Assembly (NCBI GenBank): GCA_023424395.1
Contig: JAFADY010000063.1
Coordinates: 62,001-126,000 of the forward strand
Reading direction: 5' to 3'
Length of the DNA: 64,000 bases
DNA from: Bacteroidota bacterium
GTDB taxonomy: Bacteria > Bacteroidota > Bacteroidia > Bacteroidales > Dysgonomonadaceae
Shown here piece after piece: positions 17,341 through 25,875 of the stretch. Made by a program: the position numbers and the translations under genes. Each line of letters starts with the position of its first letter. Positions within the stretch are counted from its first letter, which is position 1. The notes below the pieces were generated by a model, which saw only the letters and a program-made list of their open reading frames with translations, ran no database searches and was not told the origin of the DNA.

Positions 17341-17719
17341 GTTGCATCGTTGTGGCAGCCCATTGCGCCGCTCCGGAAGCGCATTTTATCCCGCTGTGCG
17401 CTCATTGCACCACTCTGACGCCCTTATTGTACCGTTCTGAACAGTCATTGGATGGTACTTTCACATAATTGCACCGCTCCGGCACCTCATTGTACGTCCC
17501 TGTCGCTTCATTGCACTGTTCTGACACCTCATTGTACGCCTCTGATTGCTTATTGCATCAATCTGTCATCGCATTGTACTCTTCTGTCGCCTCATTTTAT
17601 CGATCTCACAGTACATTGTATGCTGCTGACACTTCATTATATCGATCTGAGTCTGTATTTTATTATTCCAACTCTGCATTAGAGCGATTTTTCTCGTCAT
17701 TTTATATCTACAAGATAAT
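17341..17719. repeat. Degenerate 21-bp tandem repeat array, about 18 units
   Basis: Units begin with ATTG or ATTT at 17362, 17383, 17404, 17426, 17447, 17468, 17489, 17510, 17531, 17552, 17573, 17594, 17615, 17636, 17657, 17678 and 17699. The period is exactly 21 except for one 22-base unit. The approximate unit is ATTGyACC followed by GCTCTGACACCTC; the best-matching units are in the middle and both ends decay. Because 21 is a multiple of three, several frames stay open, giving heptad-like peptides such as HCTLLSP on the plus strand and MRCQNSA on the minus strand. No frame has a convincing start, and I do not call a protein. The array may be a minisatellite, a decayed heptad-repeat gene, or a protein-binding array with sites every two helical turns. 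Confidence 0.9.
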
Positions 17720-17976
17720 ATTATCTGGAAGTTTTCATCGTGTGGTTTGCCCGGCAGCGCAAGGGATGGTTTTAACAAAATAAGGTGCGGATTAAAAATC
17801 CGCACCAACGAGGAGATCATCCGTCATTTCTGATGAAGCAGCTAAAAAATGATGATTCTCGTGATGTAAAACAGATAAGAAATCGTAATAGTAATTATAA
17901 GCCATTATATTGGAATTATAATTCCAATCAACGATCATTTATATTTCATCAAGTAACTTCAAATATTTAGCTTCGT
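17720..17976. other. Intergenic stretch with one isolated hairpin
   Basis: The only clear structure is an inverted repeat at 17784-17806, with arms GGTGCGGAT and ATCCGCACC around TAAAA. It has no T-run of its own, but the minus strand continues TTATTTTG, so it could end minus-strand transcription. The remainder is AT-rich and I see no gene. Confidence 0.55.
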
Positions 17977-18727
17977 CTATTCCATATCAAAGCTATCTGC
18001 TATTATCTGCCTGAAAAGATCGGAAAACCGGAGCGCTTTTCCTTGAGGATAATGAATTGATAAAGTCCATAGCTCATCTTCCACCACACAACGGAATGTA
18101 ACTTGGAAACCATCGTAAATATTCAGTGGTATTCCTATTCCTTTGAAATTTTCAATCATCATGGAAGTTTTTTTGTGTAATTTTTCGGCTAAATCTCTAC
18201 TAACCTGAAATTTTAAGGGTTCCGGGCGATAAGGTTTATACAATTCATCACTATATTTGAGAATGTTTGCTTGTTTGTGATGCTCGCTTATGTTGTTTTT
18301 TGTTTCATAAGAGAATGTTTTGGACAACCAAAAAGGAGTAAAGATCGGTGTCGTCTTACCTGACACTACATACCTTTAGCTTCTTATAATACACATCAAG
18401 CAGATTTTGCAAACGCATAACTTCAAGTTCATAAGAGCGTTCGTTTGGATTTTTAATAATGCGGAACGCGGAGGCTTCGTTACTTCCCTCGGGAGTATCT
18501 TCGAATACAAATTCTACAAAAGAGTTTTTAGTCCCAAAAAACAACCGGTCAATTACCGATTTATGTTTCAAATTATACCTATTTCCATCCTCCGTGATAC
18601 CCGGGTGAAGTACATTATATTCAATTGTTTTTAAATACTCTCCCCCATTCTCATGATTTACAGGTTGCGACATAATGAAGTTGACGCCAAAGGCCAATAT
18701 AACAGATAAGATGATAATCGATTTCAT
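17977..18727 (-). pseudogene. Exported hypothetical protein split by a frameshift
   Basis: Two minus-strand frames overlap by 11 nt. The first (18727-18356, 123 codons) starts with a signal peptide MKSIIILSVILAFGVNFIMSQ and ends KKLKVCSVR. The second (18366-17977, 129 codons) begins only at a GTG and continues VSGKTTPIFTPFWLSKTFSYETK. A single base change of frame near 18360-18370 would give one protein of about 250 residues, which is more natural than two genes: the first lacks a sensible end and the second lacks a signal or ATG. I recognise no domain. It may be a true pseudogene, two translationally coupled genes, or a base-call error. Confidence 0.55.
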
Positions 18728-18863
18728 ATATTCAAGACTTAAATATTTGGTTGTAAATTAACAATAATGGAATGCACCCTTGTAATAAATGAAGTGTCCA
18801 ATGCCTTGATGGTTATCATTCACATGTAGATCGCTAAACTCAATTAAACAAATTGAAATTTGT

Positions 18864-18895
18864 CAAAGATATATTTAAATTTTGATTAATTCAAA
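18864..18895 (-). promoter_or_regulatory. Promoter of the split hypothetical gene
   Basis: On the minus strand a -33 TTTG (18895-18892), a 20-nt spacer and a -7 TATCTTTG (18871-18864) form a consensus Bacteroidetes promoter. The start codon is 137 nt downstream at 18727, leaving a long leader. Confidence 0.7.
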
Positions 18896-18939
18896 GGAAA
18901 AAATGTTAATATTAAATGATTGTGAATTTTTTAGCTTTC

Positions 18940-19125
18940 ATTTCAGGGTACTCTTTTTTACAGAAATGCACGCAAAGTGGTGCATTTGGGCAGTCGCAAA
19001 TCACAAGATTCAAAGACGTGGGTACTTCCGGCTCGGTAGCGGAGGCTTGATTGCTTTGTTGTAGTGGGCATGATTTTTTAAAGGTTAACAATGGGGAAAA
19101 ACACGTTCGTGATCAACGTGTTTTT
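18940..19125 (+). ncRNA. Possible small structured RNA
   Basis: This gene-free stretch holds a perfect 8-bp hairpin (AAATGCAC at 18964-18971, GTGCATTT at 18980-18987), then a GC-richer segment (about 19017-19065, TTCCGGCTCGGTAGCGGAGG) unlike the AT-rich surroundings. A strong terminator at 19097-19125 follows, with no coding gene upstream on the plus strand. A short open frame (18882-19064) shows no family features. A small RNA gene would explain an otherwise orphan terminator. I recognise no Rfam family and no consensus promoter ahead of it. Confidence 0.25.
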
Positions 19126-19130
19126 CTTTT
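19097..19130 (+). terminator. Strong hairpin terminator without an obvious gene
   Basis: The arms AAAAACACGTT and AACGTGTTTTT (11 bp, perfect) surround CGTGATC, with CTTTTT following. It sits 72 nt upstream of the NlpC/P60 gene frame and after 370 nt lacking a plus-strand gene. Confidence 0.8.
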
Positions 19131-19179
19131 TAAGTTCTTTTATTCTGTTGTAAATATCAATTATTTATCAAAAATTGCG

Positions 19180-19187
19180 TAACTTTC
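19180..19187 (+). promoter_or_regulatory. -7-like element of the NlpC/P60-epimerase operon
   Basis: TAACTTTC differs from TAnnTTTG in its last base. It lies 11 nt before ATG 19198 and 26 nt before ATG 19213, so use of the second ATG would give a normal short leader. Confidence 0.35.
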
Positions 19188-19212
19188 GGCCAATTTTATG
19201 GATCGTGTTAAA

Positions 19213-20391
19213 ATGAATAAGATTTTATTACTGATTGTTTTTGTAATTGTTGCAATACCATCATCAATGGCTCAGAAAAAAGAAGTTCAGGAAATTATAA
19301 ACCACATCGAAGCGCGCTTCGCGCCCGATAAACGTACGGTAATTTACGATGTGAAAGTTTCAGAAAGAAAAGATACTTTGGTTCTGAAAGGCGAAACCTC
19401 GAGCCTGGAAGCCCATGAACGGATTTTATCGGAGGTTAAGAAACATTCTTTGGCCTTAAAAGACAGCATTCGGGTTTTGCCGGATAACGTGGTAGGCGAA
19501 AAAAACTACGGCGTTATCTATAATTCGGTGGAAAAAGTACATGCCCGAAACGGTTACGGCAGTGAAATTGTTTCGGAAGTGTTATTGGGAATGCCTGTGA
19601 GAATTTTAGACAAAAAAGGCGGATGGAGAAGGATTCAAACACCCGAAGGGTATATCGGATGGATTTCGGGCGCGGTGGAAACGATGACGGAAAGCCAATT
19701 GCGACAATACAATCAAAAACCGAAAATAATCATTACAAATTTATTTACGTCTTCTTATACTGAACCGAATACCAAAACGCAACGCGTTTCGGATTTAACG
19801 ATCGGCAATCAGTTGGCGTTGAAAGGAACGAAAGGCAAGTTTTATATCGCGTCGTACCCCGATGGTAGAGAGGCATTTGTGCCCAAAACCGATGCAAAAA
19901 AGGTGGAAGATTGGGAAAGATCGATCGTCTTGTCGGGAGAAAGTATCGTAGAAACTGCGAAGCAATTTGCCGGAATTCCCTATGTTTGGGGAGGCACGTC
20001 TTCTAAAGGGCTCGATTGCAGTGGGTTTACGAAAACCGTTTATTTGCTGCACGGCCTGATCCTTCAACGCGATGCCTCGCAACAAGTGAATTCAGGAAAA
20101 CTTGTTGATGAAAAGGCAGATTTCAGTAAGATGCAGTTGGGTGACCTGATGTTTTTCGGCTCAAAAGCTACCGAAGAAAATCCGAGAGAACGCGTGGTGC
20201 ATGTGGGAATTTATATCGGAAACAAGCGTTTTATCCACGCTTCCGATTATATTCAAATCGGCAGTTTCGACCCAACCGACGAATTTTACGATGAATACAA
20301 TGCCAACCGTTATCTGCGCACAAAAAGAATTATCGGGGAGGTAAATACGCCGGGTACTGAGGAAATAAGAAAAAACACGCTTTATCAATGA
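19213..20391 (+). CDS. NlpC/P60 peptidoglycan endopeptidase with SH3 domains
   Basis: The 392-residue protein has a signal peptide (MNKILLLIVFVIVAIPSSMAQ), SH3-like domains (about 95-220; GWRRIQTPEGYIGWISG) and a C-terminal NlpC/P60 cysteine peptidase. The catalytic Cys is C269 in GLDCSGF, the His is in VVHVGIYIG, and the third polar residue is in FIHAS. It should cut between gamma-D-Glu and the diamino acid in muropeptides, releasing L-Ala-D-Glu. The reading frame also has ATG 19198, but 19213 starts directly on the signal peptide and gives a normal leader. Its stop overlaps the start of the epimerase gene by four bases, which ties the two enzymes into one pathway. Confidence 0.9.
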   Translation: MNKILLLIVFVIVAIPSSMAQKKEVQEIINHIEARFAPDKRTVIYDVKVSERKDTLVLKGETSSLEAHERILSEVKKHSLALKDSIRVLPDNVVGEKNYGVIYNSVEKVHARNGYGSEIVSEVLLGMPVRILDKKGGWRRIQTPEGYIGWISGAVETMTESQLRQYNQKPKIIITNLFTSSYTEPNTKTQRVSDLTIGNQLALKGTKGKFYIASYPDGREAFVPKTDAKKVEDWERSIVLSGESIVETAKQFAGIPYVWGGTSSKGLDCSGFTKTVYLLHGLILQRDASQQVNSGKLVDEKADFSKMQLGDLMFFGSKATEENPRERVVHVGIYIGNKRFIHASDYIQIGSFDPTDEFYDEYNANRYLRTKRIIGEVNTPGTEEIRKNTLYQ

Positions 20392-21548
20392 AACATAACA
20401 GAAGACAATTTATAAAAACTTCGGCCTTATTAGCTGCTTCAACGGCTATTCCCGTTGTAAATTCTTTCGGCAAGACGCTATTAAAAAACATCCCAACATC
20501 CGGCAAAATGAAACTTTCTTGGACTCCATACGACCTTCAACTCAATCATACATTCACCATTTCGGGTTTTTCACGCAAGACCACGCCGGTTGTTCTCACA
20601 AAAATCGAGTACGACGGATTGGAAGGTTACGGCGAAGCATCGCTGCCGCCTTACTTGGGCGAAACACAGGCGTCGGTTATCGAGTTTCTGAAAAAAGTGG
20701 ACTTGTCCCGTTTCTCAAATCCCGGTAATCTCGAAGAGATTTTGGACTACGTGGACGGTATCGCGCAAAACAATACCGCCGCCAAAGCGGCTGTTGATAT
20801 TGCCCTGCACGATTTAGTCGGGAAAATGATCGGCGCGCCTTGGTACAAAATGTATGGATTGGACAAATATAAGTCGCCCGAAACAACTTTTACTATCGGG
20901 ATCGATACCGACGAAGTCGTCCGCGAGAAAACACGCGAAGCGTTGGGACGTTTCAATATCTTGAAAGTGAAAGTGGGTGGCCCCGACGACAAACGCATGA
21001 TGGAAGCCATCCGTTCCGTAACCGACTTACCCTTGGCGGTGGATGCCAATCAGGGATGGAAAGATAAGCGCTTCGCGCTTGATATGATCCACTGGCTCAA
21101 GGAAAAAGGTATTGTTATGGTGGAGCAGCCGATGTCCAAATACGCCCTCGACGATATTGCCTGGCTCACGGAAGAAAGCCCCTTGCCTGTTTTTGCCGAT
21201 GAATCGGTGCAGCGGTTACACGATGTGGAGCGGCTGAAAGGCGTTTTTTCGGGCATCAACATCAAGCTGATGAAATGCACCGGCATGCGCGAAGCATGGA
21301 AAATGCGCAATTTCGCTGAGGCGCTCGGCATGAAAGTGATGATCGGCTGCATGACCGAAACATCATGTGCCATTTCGGCTGCTTCGCAGCTATCCGCAGG
21401 ATTGGATTTTGCCGATCTGGACGGCGCTCTGCTTATCGGCAACGACTGCTTTGACGGCGCCAAATTGGAGAACGGCAAAATAATCGCGGCCGATCTTCCC
21501 GGAATAGGGGTAGTACCCAATAAGAAAATTGAATTTTCTTCGTTATAG
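20388..21548 (+). CDS. Dipeptide epimerase (L-Ala-D/L-Glu type), enolase superfamily
   Basis: The 386-residue protein has a Tat-type leader (RRQFIKTSALLAASTAIP), unusual for this normally cytoplasmic enzyme. A capping domain and barrel of the mandelate-racemase/enolase superfamily follow. The general-base pair is in LKVKVGG (KxK), metal ligands in AVDANQGW, MVEQPM and FADESV, the second lysine in INIKLMKC, and the specificity segment is DLDGALLIGND. The DxD there is diagnostic of dipeptide epimerases. It interconverts L-Ala-D-Glu and L-Ala-L-Glu for muropeptide recycling, acting on the product of the NlpC/P60 enzyme encoded just upstream (ATGA overlap). The Tat leader suggests it works in the periplasm. 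Confidence 0.9.
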   Translation: MKHNRRQFIKTSALLAASTAIPVVNSFGKTLLKNIPTSGKMKLSWTPYDLQLNHTFTISGFSRKTTPVVLTKIEYDGLEGYGEASLPPYLGETQASVIEFLKKVDLSRFSNPGNLEEILDYVDGIAQNNTAAKAAVDIALHDLVGKMIGAPWYKMYGLDKYKSPETTFTIGIDTDEVVREKTREALGRFNILKVKVGGPDDKRMMEAIRSVTDLPLAVDANQGWKDKRFALDMIHWLKEKGIVMVEQPMSKYALDDIAWLTEESPLPVFADESVQRLHDVERLKGVFSGINIKLMKCTGMREAWKMRNFAEALGMKVMIGCMTETSCAISAASQLSAGLDFADLDGALLIGNDCFDGAKLENGKIIAADLPGIGVVPNKKIEFSSL

Positions 21549-21582
21549 TTTTATTATCAAGTAAAAAGTCAATTTTTTTTTC

Positions 21583-23235
21583 GTGGTCAAGAACAATTTT
21601 ATCTTTTGTCTCTTTTTTCTATTTCTTATTGTTTCTGAAGGATTGGCTCAGTCGTCGTTTCAGCCCGAGTCGTTCCTGAAAGATTATTTTCCTGTTTTTT
21701 CGTCAAAACCGAATGAAATTCCTTATATGAGGAATATTCCTCTTGATAGCACTGTAACAGTTTCCTCCGCCAATTCCAAACTCAGAAAAACAAATTTCGC
21801 ATACAACTCCAACTATAAAATCGAATCCATTTCGGATTACGAAAGAACTCCGGATGGCAAAAATTGGGTTTTAACTGCCGTTACTGATTTTACTTACGAT
21901 AATAGATCGTTGATGATCGGCGAAATTCTCACCTTGTATCCTATTGGCGGTTCTCCCTTAAAAGTTTACGAATCGATTTTTCAATACGATTCAGGTGAAA
22001 ATTTGATAGGCGAAGAATACTATTCAAAGAATGAAACAGATAATACTCTGTCGGGAGATCTAAAAATAAGTAGGATAACCGATGATTTGGGAAATATCAA
22101 AGAATTGATTATTTCTGATTGGGACACGATTAAAAACTTTTGGAAAAATAAAGAAAAGTACCTGTATGAGTTCGACACACAAGGGAGGCAGGTTTTATCG
22201 GAAAGCCATTATTTTATAAATAATAAATGGATAAATGATCAAAAGACAATAACGAGTTACAATTCAGCGGGGAAAATAATCGCTCAGGAAAATTTCGTAG
22301 GTGCCGAAAATGCTTGGGTTAAATATTCCAAAATTGAAAATGTTTACGAAGGCGATCATGTAAAGGAAGAAGTTTATTCCGTTGCAGATAACGGGCATTT
22401 GAATTATATCGGCCATCTAAAAACGATTTTTTCTTATAACAGCAATAGAATAACTTCTTACATCCAATCAATTTTCGACAAAAATAAAAACGAGTGGAAC
22501 AATGCGTGTATGTATGAATATATTTATGACCAAGATGGAAACATGCTGATAAACCATTATTCATACAACGATAAGTTGGAGGTTTGGGACAATAATTTTC
22601 AAACATCTTTTTTAAAGAATAAGGGCAACACGCTTTTAGAAATTGAGAAAAAATATAAAGATCAAGAAAACAAATGGATAGGTATCACCAAATCGATCTC
22701 TCGTTTTGACGGCCGGGCCAACCTTATATCTAAAGAGTTTTTTTATTGGGAAAAAGGCGGTTGGAAAAGGTCAACGAAAGAAGCAAAGATTTTCAACGAC
22801 AACAACGGTTTGGAATCCGAAGAGAAGTTTATCGACAACGATAACGAAACTCCCAAAGGCTACACCAAAAACTCCCATCAATATCAGAAATTGGGATTCG
22901 AAGACTATCTGCAACAAAGTACGGAATACGTGTGGAATTCATCGAACTGGGAAGAGAAAGAAACTACTTTGTATTATTATAACGACTTTTTTTCGAGTAC
23001 GCCCGAAATCAACTCTAATCTTCAAGTTTACTGGGCGCCCGATAATTACATACACATTAACTCCGATGCGGCAATTTCTTCTATTTCGGTTTTTAATATG
23101 GTTGGAAGACAAATTTTTTATTCGCCGCAGCATATTGATCTCATTTCAACCATGGGATGGGAGAAAGGAGTATATTTGATCAGGCTAAATTTCGTTTCCG
23201 GTAAATGGGAAACCAAAAAAATATTGGTTAATTAA
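21583..23235 (+). CDS. Secreted repeat protein with T9SS type A sorting domain
   Basis: The 550-residue protein starts at GTG with a signal peptide (NNFIFCLFFLFLIVSEGLAQ). The centre is a run of imperfect repeats of about 40-45 residues, with aromatic and polar strands such as YLYEFDTQGRQV, YEYIYDQDGNML and SRFDGRANLIS. These resemble YD/RHS-type beta strands. The last 70 residues (ISSISVFNMVGRQIFYS, GWEKGVYLIRLNF, KKILVN) form a type A Por-secretion sorting domain. The protein should be exported by the type IX system and attached to the cell surface. No enzyme domain is visible. A palindromic repeat element begins at the base after the stop codon. Confidence 0.85.
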   Translation: MVKNNFIFCLFFLFLIVSEGLAQSSFQPESFLKDYFPVFSSKPNEIPYMRNIPLDSTVTVSSANSKLRKTNFAYNSNYKIESISDYERTPDGKNWVLTAVTDFTYDNRSLMIGEILTLYPIGGSPLKVYESIFQYDSGENLIGEEYYSKNETDNTLSGDLKISRITDDLGNIKELIISDWDTIKNFWKNKEKYLYEFDTQGRQVLSESHYFINNKWINDQKTITSYNSAGKIIAQENFVGAENAWVKYSKIENVYEGDHVKEEVYSVADNGHLNYIGHLKTIFSYNSNRITSYIQSIFDKNKNEWNNACMYEYIYDQDGNMLINHYSYNDKLEVWDNNFQTSFLKNKGNTLLEIEKKYKDQENKWIGITKSISRFDGRANLISKEFFYWEKGGWKRSTKEAKIFNDNNGLESEEKFIDNDNETPKGYTKNSHQYQKLGFEDYLQQSTEYVWNSSNWEEKETTLYYYNDFFSSTPEINSNLQVYWAPDNYIHINSDAAISSISVFNMVGRQIFYSPQHIDLISTMGWEKGVYLIRLNFVSGKWETKKILVN

Positions 23236-23345
23236 CCTCCGCTCGCACGAATTTGTAATTCGTGCGTCACGAAGACTGCGCCACACACCGATTACCGCTC
23301 GAACTTGTTCGCTCGTTTCGACGAGAAATCGGTGCGAGCGAGGAG
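23236..23345. repeat. Palindromic repeat element, copy 1
   Basis: A 110-bp element starts directly after the TAA at 23233-23235. Its ends are near-complementary (CTCCGCTCGCAC at the left, GTGCGAGCGAGGAG at the right). Inside are a perfect 10-bp hairpin (arms CGCACGAATT at 23244-23253 and AATTCGTGCG at 23257-23266) and a second hairpin region with CACCGATT paired to AAATCGGTG. A diverged second copy in the same orientation lies at 25955-26079. This architecture resembles REP/RAYT-type or MITE-like non-autonomous elements; no transposase is nearby. Confidence 0.85.
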
Positions 23346-23424
23346 TTAGCGGATTCATAGAATGTCCACTATTATAAATATAGGTGATTAGTAGGATTGA
23401 TCATAACCATTAAATAAACTTAAC

Positions 23425-25788
23425 ATGCCTGTTAGTAGGAAAAGAAATAAAAAGAAGAAGAACACGAAAAATACGAAGGTTAAAAAGAAAACCTACAAGC
23501 CATATGAAGTTGTAAAGCATGATTTCGTACAATTTAAAAACCCTTTTCCTGAAGATATACCCTTTGAAAAGAGATTGGAAATAATTATTGAAATAGGAAA
23601 TAAATCGAGAGAGGAATACGAAAAAGAGTATGATAAATTAATCAGTTATTTCAAAGAATATGACTCGTTATATCTTTGTTCATTCTGCGCGTATTATTTT
23701 GGGAATAATGAAGAAGGTATTGATAGAGAAGCAATAGATGGTTATCTTGAATTTCCTTCTTTTTATTTAGAAATATTACAGTGTGTGGCAGTGATGAAAC
23801 AGCAAGCTATATCTGCAAAACCAATACATGAAAATATATCCGATTTCCAAGCAACTATAAAGAATCTAAATAGCGCTCAATCGACAAGCTATTTTAAGTT
23901 AGTAGAGAAAGCTAAGAACCAAGAAGATATTAATGCTTTATTACTTAGAATAGAAATGATGGTACATACTTTAGCAGTTAGAAACTGGGCTTATGTTCAT
24001 CAGATGGATGAAATTAACTTGGAATTAGCTAATCTAGTAGAGAGTGAATTTAAAAATGCTTTTGGTTTCTCTCCTTGTCATCTTTTAGACTTATTATCAA
24101 GGATTATAGAACTAAATGAAAACAAATTAAATGATCATCTTAGAAAGACACGGAGTTTTGTAATGCCTAAAAAATACAATGATGTTTTCACGAAATACGA
24201 AGAGGTATTTCCGCATGTTAATAAAACAAATGCCTCTCAAAGAGAAAAGATTTGGTCTATTGCTGGAAAGAATATCAAAAATCTTAAAGGAATGTTTTTA
24301 GAACACTCTGATCTTTTTTTGAAAGATATATATTCTCATAGTGTAGCAGAAATATCAAATTATTTATCAGATGAAATATCTAAAATCGAAATAAAAAACA
24401 TCTTAGACAAGATGAGTTACAAGATTGGAGAGTTAACAGAGTTAAACAGAGATTTTATATTTTTAGATAACCCTATTCATTTAAAACCATTTATTAAGAT
24501 AGAACCATTTCTTAATCTTTGGGAAGAAAAATATTTTTCTGTGATTCCACACATGTTTAGTCATATTGCGTTGGATATTCTTGAATCATTCATAGCACAA
24601 GATTCACGACTAAAGAAGCATTATCTCTTAGTTAAAGGCAAATATTTGGAAGAAAAGGTCGAAAGTTTAATGAGAAAATCTTTCCCAAAAGCTCAAATTT
24701 ATAAGGGGAGCTTATGGAAATCAGAAGATGATGATAAATTGTATGAAAATGATTTAATTGTGTTAATTGAAGAATTTGCTATAATTATCGAGTGTAAGTC
24801 TGGAACAATATCTCCTCCAGCTAAGAGAGGTGCCCCCGATCGTCTTTTTAAAACTATGAAGGAATTGGTTGTTGAGCCTTCCGAGCAAGCAATTCGTTTC
24901 CAGAATTTCTTAAAAGAAAATCCGAAACTTCATAAACTAAAAACTAAATCAGGAACAGTGAATAATATCGACAGTTCAATAATTAAATTTTATGTGCCCT
25001 TAGGTATTACTCTTTCTTATTTAGGTTCTATAGGATGTAATTTAAAGAAATTGATATCAGCTAACATTATATTTAATAAATTAAGTGAACTTGCTCCATC
25101 GATAAGCTTTACAGACTTGGAAATAATTTTTGAAATTTTGACTACACAAGCTGAAAAGATACATTATCTATCTAGAAGAAGGGAGTTTGAGGCACATGTT
25201 GATTTTCAAGGTGATGAAATGGATTTATTCGGTTTTTATTTAGATAATGGCTTTAATATAGGAGAAACTGAGTTTGAAGAGGTCTTTCACATAAATTTGA
25301 CTTTAAAATCAAAAGAACTAGACCCTTATTTTATGGGGAAATACAGAAATGTTGAGGTAAAGAAACCAACTTTACAAAAAACAGAATATTGGTCTGACCT
25401 CTTAATGAAAATTGAGTCAAGTTCAAAAAATTGGTTAGTTTCTTCTTTTATACTATTAAATCTACCAATTGAAGACCAAGCTGAATATGAGAAAAAATTA
25501 AAACAATTAATGAGAATGGTTATCAATGATGAGTGCAAAGAAAAGCACAATTATTTGTTTATGCACTTTGGACCAGAAAGAAGAAAATATATACTTGTTG
25601 GCTATCCATATAAGGATACAGATAAAGAAACAAGAAACGGAATAATAAATGATATTGTAGACCGAATTGAAGAACAAGAAAACGTAAAAGGTTATTTGAT
25701 TATCGGTTATAATCTAAATTCATTAGATTATCCTTATTCTGTATTAGCAGGAAGTATGAAAACCAGATTATTTGATAAATTAGATTAA
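23425..25788 (+). CDS. Large PD-(D/E)XK nuclease-domain protein, candidate defence gene
   Basis: The 787-residue protein is of no family I can name. A very basic tail (RKRNKKKKNTKNTKVKKK, residues 5-22) precedes a helical region (about 30-400). Then comes a restriction-endonuclease-like core: helix KYLEEKVESLMRK with Glu409/Glu410, strand with Asp443 (YENDLIVLIEE), Glu456-Cys457-Lys458 (IIIECKSG) and the helix EPSEQAIRF with Gln488. This is the E...D-x12-ExK...Q pattern of active PD-(D/E)XK/NERD-like nucleases. Residues 500-787 are alpha/beta with no known motif. It is more AT-rich than its neighbours and uses AGA/AGG for arginine where they use CGN. It sits alone between two repeat copies. 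Foreign origin and a nucleic-acid-cleaving defence role are inferences. A repair or mobile-element nuclease is also possible. Confidence 0.72.
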   Translation: MPVSRKRNKKKKNTKNTKVKKKTYKPYEVVKHDFVQFKNPFPEDIPFEKRLEIIIEIGNKSREEYEKEYDKLISYFKEYDSLYLCSFCAYYFGNNEEGIDREAIDGYLEFPSFYLEILQCVAVMKQQAISAKPIHENISDFQATIKNLNSAQSTSYFKLVEKAKNQEDINALLLRIEMMVHTLAVRNWAYVHQMDEINLELANLVESEFKNAFGFSPCHLLDLLSRIIELNENKLNDHLRKTRSFVMPKKYNDVFTKYEEVFPHVNKTNASQREKIWSIAGKNIKNLKGMFLEHSDLFLKDIYSHSVAEISNYLSDEISKIEIKNILDKMSYKIGELTELNRDFIFLDNPIHLKPFIKIEPFLNLWEEKYFSVIPHMFSHIALDILESFIAQDSRLKKHYLLVKGKYLEEKVESLMRKSFPKAQIYKGSLWKSEDDDKLYENDLIVLIEEFAIIIECKSGTISPPAKRGAPDRLFKTMKELVVEPSEQAIRFQNFLKENPKLHKLKTKSGTVNNIDSSIIKFYVPLGITLSYLGSIGCNLKKLISANIIFNKLSELAPSISFTDLEIIFEILTTQAEKIHYLSRRREFEAHVDFQGDEMDLFGFYLDNGFNIGETEFEEVFHINLTLKSKELDPYFMGKYRNVEVKKPTLQKTEYWSDLLMKIESSSKNWLVSSFILLNLPIEDQAEYEKKLKQLMRMVINDECKEKHNYLFMHFGPERRKYILVGYPYKDTDKETRNGIINDIVDRIEEQENVKGYLIIGYNLNSLDYPYSVLAGSMKTRLFDKLD

Positions 25789-25875
25789 AAAACGAATTGC
25801 TAATAAAGGAATCACTTAAAGTCATTTCGGTTACATTTGTAAAAACAAATAATAATAGAAAAACGGTAAAATTAC

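Noticed and set aside
17341..17719. CRISPR array
   Set aside because: Units are contiguous 21-mers without spacers and no cas genes are present.
17452..17820. Overlapping reading frames with HCTxLxP or SLYxS heptads on the plus strand, and a minus-strand frame
   Set aside because: Several frames stay open only because the repeat period is a multiple of three. None has a convincing start, and the units are decayed.
18882..19064. Sixty-codon plus-strand frame
   Set aside because: No family resemblance, signal or coding bias; the segment is better explained as non-coding or a small RNA.
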